55,254 nucleotides of DNA from Gallionellaceae bacterium (GTDB lineage Bacteria > Pseudomonadota > Gammaproteobacteria > Burkholderiales > Thiobacillaceae). Both the position numbers and the translations under genes were made by a program. This document shows, piece by piece, positions 16,785-24,580 of this stretch. Position 1 is the stretch's first letter. Each line of letters begins with the position of its first letter. The notes beneath the pieces were generated by a model. It had not been told where the DNA came from. It saw only the letters and a list, made by a program, of their open reading frames with translations, and made no database searches. Location: positions 1 to 55,254 of the forward strand of contig JAQTLN010000026.1 of the NCBI GenBank assembly GCA_028714875.1. Direction: 5' to 3'.

Positions 16785-16978
16785 CACAGGAAACACCAGA
16801 AACACCCCTGACGGCGAGCGACATGGAGGAGCGGCGTTTCTGCTCCAGTTGCGGCCGCACCAAACCCCTCCTGGGAGGCGCCCTGGTGCGCTGCGCGAAC
16901 GGCGCCAAACGCTGGAAATGCGCGGATTGCCGCGCCAAATCGAAGGCGCACCAGGCAACCAAAACGGGTGCCACGTAG
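16781..16978 (+). CDS. Small zinc-ribbon-like protein between parE and parC
   Basis: A 65-residue protein whose ATG overlaps the parE stop (ATGA), so it is translated with parE. It contains two C-x2-C knuckles, C21/C24 (C-S-S-C-G-R) and C47/C50 (C-A-D-C-R), plus C38. This is the pattern of a zinc ribbon. A basic C-terminal tail follows. The role is unknown; position suggests a link to topoisomerase IV or simple read-through co-expression. The TAG stop lies within the GTAGGTCGGG edge of repeat D copy 2, so the C-terminus may have been set by the repeat's insertion. Confidence 0.6.
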   Translation: MTQETPETPLTASDMEERRFCSSCGRTKPLLGGALVRCANGAKRWKCADCRAKSKAHQATKTGAT

Positions 16979-17071
16979 GTCGGGTTAGCGCAGCGTAACC
17001 CGACGCAACGGTTGTAGCGCCGGCTTCCAGCCGGCTGTTTTAAAAGACGCTGGCAAGGATGCCGGCGCTAC
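16975..17071. repeat. Composite of two palindromic repeats (families D and F)
   Basis: Family D copy 2: GTAGGTCGGGTTAGCGC with the inverse arm GCGTAACCCGAC, 16975-17004. Family F: GTAGCGCCGGCTTCCAGCC with the distant inverse arm GCCGGCGCTAC, 17014-17071. Together they fill the gap before parC. Confidence 0.8.
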
Positions 17072-17115
17072 AAGTGCGCGCCTACCCCCACCCATTTAGA
17101 ACCGCGCAGCCATCA

Positions 17116-19497
17116 ATGACCCAGCACGACGATTCCCTGACCCTTGACCTGTTCGTGGCGCCCACCGCCGCGAGCGAGCCCCCCGCGCCGCCGCCCTTGC
17201 CCCCTTCAGGTGACGAAGCGCCGCCGAAGGACTATCTCCCCCTGGGCGAATTCGCCGAGCGCTGCTACCTCTCCTATGCCATGAGCGTGGTACTGGGCCG
17301 GGCGCTGCCGCATGTCGAAGACGGCATGAAGCCGGTGCAGCGGCGGATTCTTTACTCCATGCGCGAGATGGGTCTCTCCGCCACCACCAAGCACGTCAAA
17401 TCCGCGCGCGTGGTCGGCGATGTCATCGGCAAGCTGCACCCGCACGGCGACCAGTCGGTCTACGACGCCATGGTGCGCATGGCGCAGAGCTTCACCCTGC
17501 GTTACCCCTTGATCGACGGCCAGGGCAACTTCGGCTCGCGCGACGGCGACGGCGCGGCGGCGATGCGTTACACGGAAAGCCGCCTCACCCCCATCGCCGA
17601 ATTGCTGCTGGCGGAAATCGACGCCGGCACGGTCGATTTCAAACCCAACTATGACGGCGCCTTCAAGGAGCCGGTCCTGCTGCCGGCGCGTCTGCCGCTG
17701 CTGCTGGCCAATGGCGCCTCCGGCATCGCCGTCGGCATGGCCACGGAAATCCCTTCGCACAACCTGCGCGAACTGGCCGAAGCCGGCGTGCATGTGCTCA
17801 AGCACCCAGAAGCCACGACCGCCGAGTTGCTTGCCTTCGTGCCCGGCCCCGACTTCCCCGGCGGCGGCCAGATCATCTCCAACCCGGCCGACATCCGCGC
17901 CGCCTACGAGACCGGGCGCGGCAGCCTGCGCGTGCGCGCGCGCTGGCAGGTCGAGCCGCTGGCGCGCGGGCAATGGCGCGTCGTGGTCACGGAATTGCCG
18001 CCCGGTGTCTCCACCGCCCAGGTGCTGACCCAGATCGACGCCCTCACCAACCCGCAGATCAAGACCGGCAAGAAAGAGCTTTCCCAGGAACAGAAGACCC
18101 TCAAGGCCGCTCTGCTCGCCGCCCTGGAAGCCGCGCGCGACGAATCCGACGAGAAGGCGCCGGTGCGCATCGTCCTGGAACCGCAATCGCGCAACCAGGA
18201 CCCGGACAGCTTCATGCGCCTGCTGCTGGCCCAGACCAGCCTGGAAACCACCGCGCCGATGAACCTCACCGTGGTCGGCCGCGACGGCCGTCCCGGCCAG
18301 AAGGGGCTGGCGGCTCTGATTGGCGAATGGGCCAGCTTCCGCGTCGATACCGTGCGGCGCCGGACCGCGCACCGCCTCGACGCCGTCAACCGCCGCATCC
18401 ACATCCTGGAAGGTCGTCAGGCGGTCTTGCTCAACATCGACGAAGTCATCCACGTCATCCGCGAAGCCGACGACCCCAAGGCCGACCTCATGGCCGCCTT
18501 CGCGCTCAGTGAAATCCAGGCCGACGACATCCTGGAAATCCGCCTGCGCCAATTGGCCCGGCTGGAAGGCATCAAGATCGAGAAGGAACTGGGTGAGCTG
18601 CGCGCTGAAAAGGAAGGCCTGCTCAAGCTGCTCGGCGACGAGGGCGAACTGAAACGTCTGGTGATCAGCGAAATCCGCGCCGATGCGAAGAAGTACGGCG
18701 ACGAGCGGCGCAGCCTGATCGAAACCGCGCAGGCCATTACCGCAGCCAACAGCGACGACGCAATCGTCGACGAACCGGTCACCGTCATCGTTTCGAAGAA
18801 TGGCTGGCTGCGCGCGCGGGTCGGGCACGGCCTTGACCCGGCCGCGATCCAGTACAAGGCCGGCGACAGCGCCCTGGCCGTGCTGGAAACCCGCACCACC
18901 TGGCCGCTGGCCCTGCTCGACAGCGCCGGGCGCAGCTATGCCATCCGCATCCCCGATCTGCCCACCGGCCGTGGCGACGGCGTCCCGCTCGCCACCCTGG
19001 CCGAACTCGCCAAGGGCGAACGCCTGCTCTACGCCCTCTCCGCCGCCCCGGACTCGCGCTGGCTGATCGCCAGCAATGGCGGCTACGGCTTCCTCTGCCA
19101 TCTGAGCGATCTGGTCTCGAAGCAACGCGCCGGCAAGGCCTTCCTCACCCTGGAACCCGGCTGGCAACCCCTGCCCCCGGCGCGCCTGGCCGGCACCTGG
19201 GTCGCGGTGGCCGCCGACAACGGCAAGCTGCTCGCCTTCCCCCTGGAAGAAATGAAGATTCTCAGCGGCGGCAAAGGTGTGCAGTTGATGAAACTGGAAG
19301 ACAACGAACGTCTCCTGGCGCTGACCACCTTCGACGGCCAGCGCCTGGCCGTCGAAGGCAAAACCCGCCTCGGCCGCCCCGCCAACGTGGTGCTGAGCGG
19401 CGAAGCCCTGGAAAAACACCGCCACCGCCGCGCCCGCAAAGGCCAAGTGCTGGATCGGATCACGCGGGTGGAGAAGGTGGACGGGATAGGAGGGTAG
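17116..19497 (+). CDS. parC: DNA topoisomerase IV subunit A (ParC)
   Basis: A 793-residue DNA-breaking and rejoining subunit of topoisomerase IV. The winged-helix segment [11 protein letters not shown] and [17 protein letters not shown] are intact. The catalytic tyrosine is Y152 in A-M-R-Y-T-E. A coiled-coil tower domain follows, then a C-terminal beta-pinwheel that is shorter and more divergent than in GyrA, as expected for ParC. In the quinolone-determining region, the positions after H-P-H-G-D read Q-S-V-Y-D. ATG 17116 is preferred to an upstream in-frame ATG at 17059, which lies in the repeat. The N-terminal ~35 residues are Pro-rich. Confidence 0.95.
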   Translation: MTQHDDSLTLDLFVAPTAASEPPAPPPLPPSGDEAPPKDYLPLGEFAERCYLSYAMSVVLGRALPHVEDGMKPVQRRILYSMREMGLSATTKHVKSARVVGDVIGKLHPHGDQSVYDAMVRMAQSFTLRYPLIDGQGNFGSRDGDGAAAMRYTESRLTPIAELLLAEIDAGTVDFKPNYDGAFKEPVLLPARLPLLLANGASGIAVGMATEIPSHNLRELAEAGVHVLKHPEATTAELLAFVPGPDFPGGGQIISNPADIRAAYETGRGSLRVRARWQVEPLARGQWRVVVTELPPGVSTAQVLTQIDALTNPQIKTGKKELSQEQKTLKAALLAALEAARDESDEKAPVRIVLEPQSRNQDPDSFMRLLLAQTSLETTAPMNLTVVGRDGRPGQKGLAALIGEWASFRVDTVRRRTAHRLDAVNRRIHILEGRQAVLLNIDEVIHVIREADDPKADLMAAFALSEIQADDILEIRLRQLARLEGIKIEKELGELRAEKEGLLKLLGDEGELKRLVISEIRADAKKYGDERRSLIETAQAITAANSDDAIVDEPVTVIVSKNGWLRARVGHGLDPAAIQYKAGDSALAVLETRTTWPLALLDSAGRSYAIRIPDLPTGRGDGVPLATLAELAKGERLLYALSAAPDSRWLIASNGGYGFLCHLSDLVSKQRAGKAFLTLEPGWQPLPPARLAGTWVAVAADNGKLLAFPLEEMKILSGGKGVQLMKLEDNERLLALTTFDGQRLAVEGKTRLGRPANVVLSGEALEKHRHRRARKGQVLDRITRVEKVDGIGG

Positions 19498-19505
19498 TAA
19501 CGCTC

Positions 19506-19579
19506 GTAGGATGTGGTGAGCATGGCGAACCGCATCGGCCACAGTTGCTTGGTGCGGTTCGTCCCTCACCGCACCCTAC
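19506..19579. repeat. Imperfect palindromic repeat (family H)
   Basis: GTAGGATGTGGTGAG...CGAACCGCAT and its inverse GGTGCGGTTCG...CTCACCGCACCCTAC face each other directly after parC, with some mismatches. Confidence 0.7.
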
Positions 19580-19608
19580 CGCACCCCCCCGCCCGAGACG
19601 GCGCTCAA

Positions 19609-19853
19609 CCCTTGCGCGCGATGGCCGTTGCCACCAGTTTGTAGGTCAGGCTGCGGCTTCATCGCTGCCTGACGATCGTCACCCAAACACCGCCTTTACC
19701 CGAAAGCTCAGAAAGCATGTGTTGCACCGTCAGGCAGCGATGAAGACGCAGCCTGACCTACGGGGGAGCGCTCGCGATAGGCCAGAGTGCCAGAGTGAGT
19801 TGGTCGACTCGTACGTGCTTAGCCCTTGCGCGCGATGGCCGTTGCCACCAGTT
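19609..19853. repeat. 31-bp direct repeats bracketing a palindromic element (family E copy 1)
   Basis: An identical 31-bp sequence lies at 19609-19639 and 19823-19853. The right copy is the 3' coding end of the P-loop gene. Between them, 19641-19761 is a large palindrome, GTAGGTCAGGCTGCGGC... to ...GCAGCCTGACCTAC, with inner arms around GCTGCCTGACGATCG. A related palindrome (copy 2) is at 45830-45932. The left copy still has an in-frame TGA just past the coding end, which suggests it is the ancestral gene end. Confidence 0.85.
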
Positions 19854-20667
19854 CCAGAAAATCCGCCTGATTCTTCACCTGCGCGACTTCCCGCGAGGTG
19901 ACCGTGTAGCCGTGCGGCTCGGCGATGGCTTCATAGCGCGGGACGCGGGAGTGGAACAGGCGCGGGAATACCCAACGGGTGAAGTCGTTGGGTTCGACCT
20001 GGGCGACGAATTCCAGACCCTTTTCCGCCATGTACACGGGCAGGTTTTCCGCCAGGAAGGCGGGGCGGTAATAGAGCGGCTTGGGGTCGCTCTGGGCGCG
20101 GCGGATCAGGGTTTCCTCCTCGTCTTTCGTCGTCACCTTGATGTAGAGAATCAGGGTGTGCTCGGCCAGCAGGTCAATCACGGAATCGTCCTCCAGCTCG
20201 CACAGGCTGCCGCCGACGTCGTTGACGAAATGGTCGTAGCCGTAGATTTCCTGGGCCTTGCGGATGAACTCCGGCACATCCTTCATGGCGGCGATCTCGC
20301 CCTCCCGGTACATCGACTGGCGGCGACTGAATTCGGGTAGGGAGAGCCCGGCATAGTCCGGGTTGCCAAGCTTGCCGACGAAGGACAATACCGGGCCGAG
20401 ATCCTGAATCTTGATGTTGTTGCGGACGTCGATCCAGTCGTTGCGCAACAACTCGCGCAAGAACGGCACCCGCATCGCCTGCTGCTTGATCAGGTCGAGG
20501 ATGGGTTCGTCCAGGTAACGGGTGCCGATGCGGTAGTCGCCGGAGAAATGGAACCAGTCGTGGCGGCGCAACAGGGCGGAGATATAGGTCTTGCCGACGC
20601 CGGACATGCCCAGCAGGGTGACCTTCTTGTGCTCCCAGGCACGGAAGGATTCGGGAGTGAATTTCAT
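19819..20667 (-). CDS. P-loop ATPase/kinase-like protein of unknown function
   Basis: A 282-residue soluble protein with an early Walker A motif, G-M-S-G-V-G-K-T (20-27), in the context K-V-T-L-L-G, as in shikimate- or adenylate-kinase-like folds. The rest includes R-R-H-D-W-F-H-F-S-G-D-Y-R-I-G-T-R-Y, a N-D-V-G-G-S-L-C-E block and T-L-I-L-Y-I-K-V, a possible Walker B strand. I recognise it as a conserved proteobacterial ATP-binding protein without an assigned role. The last codons and the TAA stop lie at the right copy of a 31-bp duplication, so its 3' end was rebuilt by that event. It is divergent from hemP. Confidence 0.75.
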   Translation of the reverse strand: MKFTPESFRAWEHKKVTLLGMSGVGKTYISALLRRHDWFHFSGDYRIGTRYLDEPILDLIKQQAMRVPFLRELLRNDWIDVRNNIKIQDLGPVLSFVGKLGNPDYAGLSLPEFSRRQSMYREGEIAAMKDVPEFIRKAQEIYGYDHFVNDVGGSLCELEDDSVIDLLAEHTLILYIKVTTKDEEETLIRRAQSDPKPLYYRPAFLAENLPVYMAEKGLEFVAQVEPNDFTRWVFPRLFHSRVPRYEAIAEPHGYTVTSREVAQVKNQADFLELVATAIARKG

Positions 20668-20740
20668 CGGATAGGCGGTTCAAGTGCGGGAAGGCCGCCA
20701 GTGTGCCCCAGCGCGCGCTTTCGGTGAACGGCAACATTCC

Positions 20741-20777
20741 AAATGAGAACCGCTTGCATTTGAGAATGGTTCGCATA
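20741..20777 (+). promoter_or_regulatory. Tandem Fur-box-like sites upstream of hemP
   Basis: Two adjoining 19-bp near-palindromes, AATGAGAACCGCTTGCATT (20741-20759) and TTTGAGAATGGTTCGCATA (20759-20777), end 13 bp before the hemP start. They resemble the TGAGAA/TTCTCA half-sites of proteobacterial Fur boxes. The genes downstream are iron-uptake genes, which supports the call. Confidence 0.6.
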
Positions 20778-20790
20778 TAAGATTCGCCAC

Positions 20791-20958
20791 ATGAACGCCG
20801 CCACTCAAAACCAAGCCGTGAAACCCCCATCGACCATGCCGGAAGTGGTGAACGCGGCGGTATTGATGCGGGGCCAGCCGGTTCTGCGGATCGAGCATGG
20901 CGGCGAGTGCTATCAATTGCGCCTGACCAAGAACGGCAAGTTGATCCTGACGAAATAG
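20791..20958 (+). CDS. hemP: Hemin uptake protein HemP/HmuP
   Basis: A 55-residue protein. The C-terminal half matches the HemP/HmuP pattern: L-R-I-E-H-G-G-E-C-Y-Q-L-R-L-T, then K-N-G-K-L-I-L-T-K at the very end. Short members of this family are needed for expression of haem or iron uptake genes in some beta- and alpha-proteobacteria, where HmuP acts with the iron-responsive regulator. Here it is the first gene after a Fur-box-like region and lies 96 bp upstream of the ftr locus rather than beside a haem receptor. No strong Shine-Dalgarno site was seen. Confidence 0.85.
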   Translation: MNAATQNQAVKPPSTMPEVVNAAVLMRGQPVLRIEHGGECYQLRLTKNGKLILTK

Positions 20959-21054
20959 GCCCGTCGCCTCGGCGACGAACAACGCCAGCCAAAGGACTTT
21001 CCAGTCCCTGTAGCCAGCCAGAAATGACTGATTACTCACTGATTGGAGAAGTCC

Positions 21055-21615
21055 ATGCAAAGCAAGCCCTTACTCGTCCTTTCCACCCTGGCGCTGGCCG
21101 CCGGCCTGTCCAGCGCCGCCATGGCGGTGGAATACCCCATCGGTTCGCCGCAGAACCGCAACGGCATGGAGATCGGCGCCGTTTACCTGCAACCTGTGGA
21201 GATGGAGTCGGTCATGGGCCACGCCATGCTGCCCGCCGGCAAGTCCGATGTGCATCTGGAGGCCGACATCCATGCCCTGGCGAACAACCCGAACGGTTTC
21301 GCCGAGGGCGACTGGGTGCCGTATCTGCTGGTGAAGTACGAGGTGTGCAAGCAGGGCGGCGAGTGCGCCAAGGGCGATTTCCTGCCCATGGTGGCCAGTG
21401 ACGGCGCGCACTACGGCGACAACGTCAAGTTGCTGGGGCCGGGCAAGTACACGCTGAAGTTCACCATCCTGCCGCCCAACGATCCGGATAACCCCGCCGG
21501 CCACCATTTCCACCGCCATACCGACCGCCTCACCGGCGTGCGCCCGTGGTTCAAGGCGTTCTCGGTGGATTACGACTTCGTCTTCGCCGGCATCGGCAAG
21601 AAGGGCGGGTACTGA
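21055..21615 (+). CDS. ftrA: Periplasmic iron-binding protein FtrA (P19/Tp34 family)
   Basis: A 186-residue secreted protein with a signal peptide (about 1-23, cut after A-M-A). The mature part has the P19/Tp34 pattern: E-Y-P-I-G, a M-E-I-G-A-V-Y-L-Q-P block, D-V-H-L-E-A-D-I-H-A and G-H-H-F-H-R-H-T-D, which supply the Met/His/Glu metal ligands of the family. FtrA and its relatives bind iron, often with copper, in the periplasm and feed an FTR1-type permease. ATG 21055 has GGAGAA six bases upstream. It is the first structural gene of ftrA-porin-ftrB-small ORF-ftrC-ftrD; the porin starts two bases after its stop. Confidence 0.88.
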   Translation: MQSKPLLVLSTLALAAGLSSAAMAVEYPIGSPQNRNGMEIGAVYLQPVEMESVMGHAMLPAGKSDVHLEADIHALANNPNGFAEGDWVPYLLVKYEVCKQGGECAKGDFLPMVASDGAHYGDNVKLLGPGKYTLKFTILPPNDPDNPAGHHFHRHTDRLTGVRPWFKAFSVDYDFVFAGIGKKGGY

Positions 21616-21616
21616 G

Positions 21617-23143
21617 ATGGCGAAGCGAACACTGCGCACGCTGGCCTTGGCGCTGGCGGCCAGCGGCCCGGCTGGCGCGGGCGAGATTTCGCCGGAAATG
21701 CTCGAAGCCCTGCAACATCTGCAAGATCGGCTGGCGCGGCTGGAAACCCGTAATGCCGAGCTGGAGCGGCAGCTGGCCACTCGGAAATCCGGCGCCGATG
21801 GGGTGTTGGAAGCACGCGTGCAACAACTGGAAAGCGCCGGCGCCAAAATCGAAAATGCCATGGCCAGCGACCGGCTGTCGCAGAGCGAACCGGAAATCGC
21901 CACCCGCCTGAAGGCGGTGGAATTCCAGGCGCTGGGCATGAAAAAGCAGGCGCGCATGGTCGAGGCGCTGGAAGGTATCACCGCCGGCGTGTCGTTCACC
22001 ACGCTGGCGCAACACGCCAACGCCGGCGGCGCCGTCAACGGCCGCGCGGAGTCGCAGTTGTCCTGGCGCGGCGATGCCCAGGTCAGTCTGCCCGGCGGCC
22101 GGGTGGCGCAGGCCGACGGCAAGCTGTTCTTCCACTTCCGCACGGGCCAGGGCGACGGCCTGAGCGGCCTCCATCCCGGCTTCTCGGCGCCCAATGCCAC
22201 CGCGTTTCAGTTGAGCGGCGGCGGCCAGGCGGACAACGCCTCGCCGATACTCGCCCAGGCCTGGTATCAACTTGAAGTGCCCTTGCCGCTGGGTGGCGTC
22301 AAGGCCAGAAGCCGGGAGCATCTGGAACTCAACTTCGGCAAGATCGACCCGTTCCTGTTCTTCGACCAGAACGCGGCGGCGGACGACGAGACGACCCGTT
22401 TCATGAACCTGGCCTTCGTCCACAACCCGTTGCTGGACGCGGGCGGCGGCGCCGGGCTGGATGCCTACGGCTTCGCCCCCGGCCTGCGTCTGGCTTACCA
22501 GAACAACCAGTTCAAACCCACCGGCTGGGGCGCCTCGCTGGGCGTATTCGGCGCCGGTGGCGGCGCGACGTTCAACGACAGCCTGAAGCGTCCTTTCGTC
22601 ATCGCCCAGGTGGAAACACGGCAGCGCTTCTTCGATGGCCTGATCGGCAATTACCGCGCCTATCTCTGGAGCAATGGCCGCGCCACGCCATTCAACAATG
22701 CCGCCGATACCCGCGTGGAAACACAGGCCGGCTGGGGCGTGTCGCTGGATCAGCGAGTAAGCGAAAACCTCGCGCTATGGGGCCGCTACGGCCAATCCGC
22801 CAAGGGCCGGGTTCAGTTTGACCGGGCGCTCACGCTGGGCGCGGAAGTCACCGGCAATGCCTGGGGGCGCGGCGCCGACAGCCTCGGCCTGGGCTGGGGC
22901 TGGCTGCGCGCCTCGAACGATTTCAAGGCACAGTCCGCCACGCTGGACGCGGATGGCGCGGGCGGCCCCGATTTCGGCTGGAGCGCTTCCGGCGCCGAGC
23001 AGTTGCTTGAGTTGTATTACCGCTGGCGGGTGAACAAGCAGTTCGAGGTCAGCCCGGACTACCAGCTCATCCACCGTTCCGGCGCCAACGGCGCGGCCGG
23101 CGACGCGCACATCCTGGGCCTGCGCGCCCAACTCACCTTCTGA
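21617..23143 (+). CDS. Outer-membrane porin with N-terminal coiled coil (iron-locus associated)
   Basis: A 508-residue exported protein. A signal peptide (about 1-22) is followed by a coiled coil with heptads of Leu/Glu/Arg (about 28-95). A long beta-barrel of alternating aromatic/polar strands follows, ending in the outer-membrane signature ...L-R-A-Q-L-T-F with C-terminal Phe. Features such as W-R-G-D-A-Q-V-S-L-P-G-G, E-L-N-F-G-K-I-D-P-F-L-F-F-D-Q-N-A and N-x-A-L-W-G-R-Y-G-Q-S resemble carbohydrate-selective OprB porins. It sits tightly inside the ferrous-iron operon, so it may pass metal or a metal chelate rather than sugar. That is inference from position. Confidence 0.78.
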   Translation: MAKRTLRTLALALAASGPAGAGEISPEMLEALQHLQDRLARLETRNAELERQLATRKSGADGVLEARVQQLESAGAKIENAMASDRLSQSEPEIATRLKAVEFQALGMKKQARMVEALEGITAGVSFTTLAQHANAGGAVNGRAESQLSWRGDAQVSLPGGRVAQADGKLFFHFRTGQGDGLSGLHPGFSAPNATAFQLSGGGQADNASPILAQAWYQLEVPLPLGGVKARSREHLELNFGKIDPFLFFDQNAAADDETTRFMNLAFVHNPLLDAGGGAGLDAYGFAPGLRLAYQNNQFKPTGWGASLGVFGAGGGATFNDSLKRPFVIAQVETRQRFFDGLIGNYRAYLWSNGRATPFNNAADTRVETQAGWGVSLDQRVSENLALWGRYGQSAKGRVQFDRALTLGAEVTGNAWGRGADSLGLGWGWLRASNDFKAQSATLDADGAGGPDFGWSASGAEQLLELYYRWRVNKQFEVSPDYQLIHRSGANGAAGDAHILGLRAQLTF

Positions 23144-23150
23144 GGCAAGC

Positions 23151-23492
23151 ATGAAAAAACCCCGTCTCTACACCCTGCGCGTCGCGCTGTTGCTGGCCGC
23201 CGCCTCACCCACCCTGGCGGTGGCCGATCTGCTCACGCTGACCGTGGTGGCGCACGATGGACGCTTGCATCCCGATGTCCTGGAAGTACCCGCCGGGGTG
23301 CGCTTCAAGATCGCCATCCGCAACGAAGGCAAGGACGCCATAGAGTTCGAGAGCCGGCAACTGCGCAAGGAAAAGGTGCTCGCGCCCGGAGCCCGCTCAT
23401 TCGTCGTGATCGCCCCGCTGAAGCCGGGCGAATACGACTTCTTCGACGAGTTCCACGCCGCCACGGCCCAGGGCCGCATTGTTGCCAAATGA
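23151..23492 (+). CDS. ftrB: Cupredoxin-domain protein FtrB
   Basis: A 113-residue secreted protein: signal peptide about 1-25, then one cupredoxin-like domain (L-T-V-V-A-H-D-G-R-L-H-P-D-V-L-E-V-P-A-G-V-R-style start, E-F-E-S mid-domain, P-G-E-Y-D-F-F-D-E-F-H near the end). In the Bordetella/Brucella-type FtrABCD system, FtrB is a cupredoxin proposed to oxidise Fe(II) as it is handed to the FTR1 permease. The classical type-1 copper Cys is not present, as in other members of this group. It starts 7 bp after the porin. Confidence 0.82.
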   Translation: MKKPRLYTLRVALLLAAASPTLAVADLLTLTVVAHDGRLHPDVLEVPAGVRFKIAIRNEGKDAIEFESRQLRKEKVLAPGARSFVVIAPLKPGEYDFFDEFHAATAQGRIVAK

Positions 23493-23526
23493 CGTCGTCA
23501 AGCAAGCACCTGACAAGGAGAAGGCC

Positions 23527-23745
23527 ATGACTCAACCCACCGCAAGCCTGTACGCCGGCGCGCTCGACCATCTGATTCGCCACAGCCTATCCGGCTGCGG
23601 CCAGGCGGCGCGCCATGCCGCCCATCTGCTGGAGCAGTTGTCGGCGCGGCCCGATGTGGACCGGGAAACGCGCAACCTGTGCGAGCGTATGAGCGACGCG
23701 CTGGAGGCGGGTCAGCCCGGCCGATTGGGAGGCGCACATGGGTAA
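23527..23745 (+). CDS. Small conserved-looking protein of the ftr operon
   Basis: A 72-residue, probably cytoplasmic, all-helical protein with L-I-R-H-S-L-S-G-C, a H-A-A-H-L-L-E-Q-L amphipathic helix and R-N-L-C-E-R-M-S-D-A-L. There is no signal peptide or membrane segment. ATG 23527 follows an AAGGAGAAGG Shine-Dalgarno region, and its end overlaps the ftrC start by 8 bp, so it is translated as part of the operon. I do not recognise the family. Two Cys and several His residues could bind metal. Confidence 0.7.
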   Translation: MTQPTASLYAGALDHLIRHSLSGCGQAARHAAHLLEQLSARPDVDRETRNLCERMSDALEAGQPGRLGGAHG

Positions 23746-24580
23746 CGCCGCCTTCATCGTCTGGCGCGAGACCATCGAGGCCATGTTGATCATCGGCATC
23801 CTGCACGGCTGGTTATCCGCCCAGCGGAACCTGGAAGCGGTAGCCCGCCGCCGCGCCTTCAATTGGTTGTGGGGCGGCGTTACGGCCGGCATCGGCCTGG
23901 CCGTGCTGCTCGCCTTCACCCTGCTCGGCATCCAGACCTGGGCCTCGGACACCACGCTGGAGTGGTTCCAGGCGCTCATGCCCTTGCTGGCCAGCGCGCT
24001 GATCTTCCAGATGGTGGTGTGGATGCGGCGCAATGGCGCCGGGCTGAAACGCGGCCTGGAAGCGGGCCTGGAAACCGCCGCCGCGCGCGCCAACTGGGTC
24101 GGCATGGCCGTGCTGGCCGCGCTGGCCGTGGGCCGCGAAGGGGCGGAAACCGTGATCTTCCTGTATGGCGCCGGCACCACGGCGGCGCCCGCGCAAACCC
24201 TGATCGGCGGCGCCCTGGGCTTTTCCCTTGCTCTGGCCTGCTATGGCTTGCTGGCCAGGGGCGGGCGGTTGTTCTCCTGGCGGGTGTTCTTCCGCATCAC
24301 GGAAATCCTGCTGCTGTTGCTGGGCGGCGCGCTGCTGGTGGACGCCATGGACAAGCTGATCGGCCTGGAAGCCCTGCCGGCCTTGATCGACCCGCTGTGG
24401 AACGCCGATTTCCTGCTCGACGACAGCAGCCGCGCCGGTGGCTTCATCGCCGCCTTCACCGGCTGGCGCGCGCACCCGGCTGGCCTCAGCTATCTGGCGC
24501 TGGCCCTGTGGTGGGGCCTGGCCTGGCTGGCCGTGCCGCGCGCGAAAGCGGCGGCGAAACGGGCTGGGCGGCAGCCATGA
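23738..24580 (+). CDS. ftrC: FTR1-family iron permease FtrC
   Basis: A 280-residue membrane protein with about seven helices. Both iron-translocation motifs of the family are intact: R-E-T-I-E (10-14, helix 1) and R-E-G-A-E (133-137, helix 4). FTR1 permeases take Fe(III) made at the outer face by an oxidase partner and move it across the membrane; in bacteria the FtrAB proteins supply the iron. It overlaps the upstream small ORF by 8 bp and the downstream ftrD by ATGA, so the block is one translational unit. Confidence 0.93.
   Translation: MGNAAFIVWRETIEAMLIIGILHGWLSAQRNLEAVARRRAFNWLWGGVTAGIGLAVLLAFTLLGIQTWASDTTLEWFQALMPLLASALIFQMVVWMRRNGAGLKRGLEAGLETAAARANWVGMAVLAALAVGREGAETVIFLYGAGTTAAPAQTLIGGALGFSLALACYGLLARGGRLFSWRVFFRITEILLLLLGGALLVDAMDKLIGLEALPALIDPLWNADFLLDDSSRAGGFIAAFTGWRAHPAGLSYLALALWWGLAWLAVPRAKAAAKRAGRQP

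Noticed and set aside
17206-19569. A 787-codon minus-strand frame opposite parC
   Set aside because: Antisense shadow caused by high GC codon bias; no family features, and parC on the plus strand is unmistakable. The same applies to long antisense frames at 578-1954, 4784-6001, 14772-16958 and 30459-32564.
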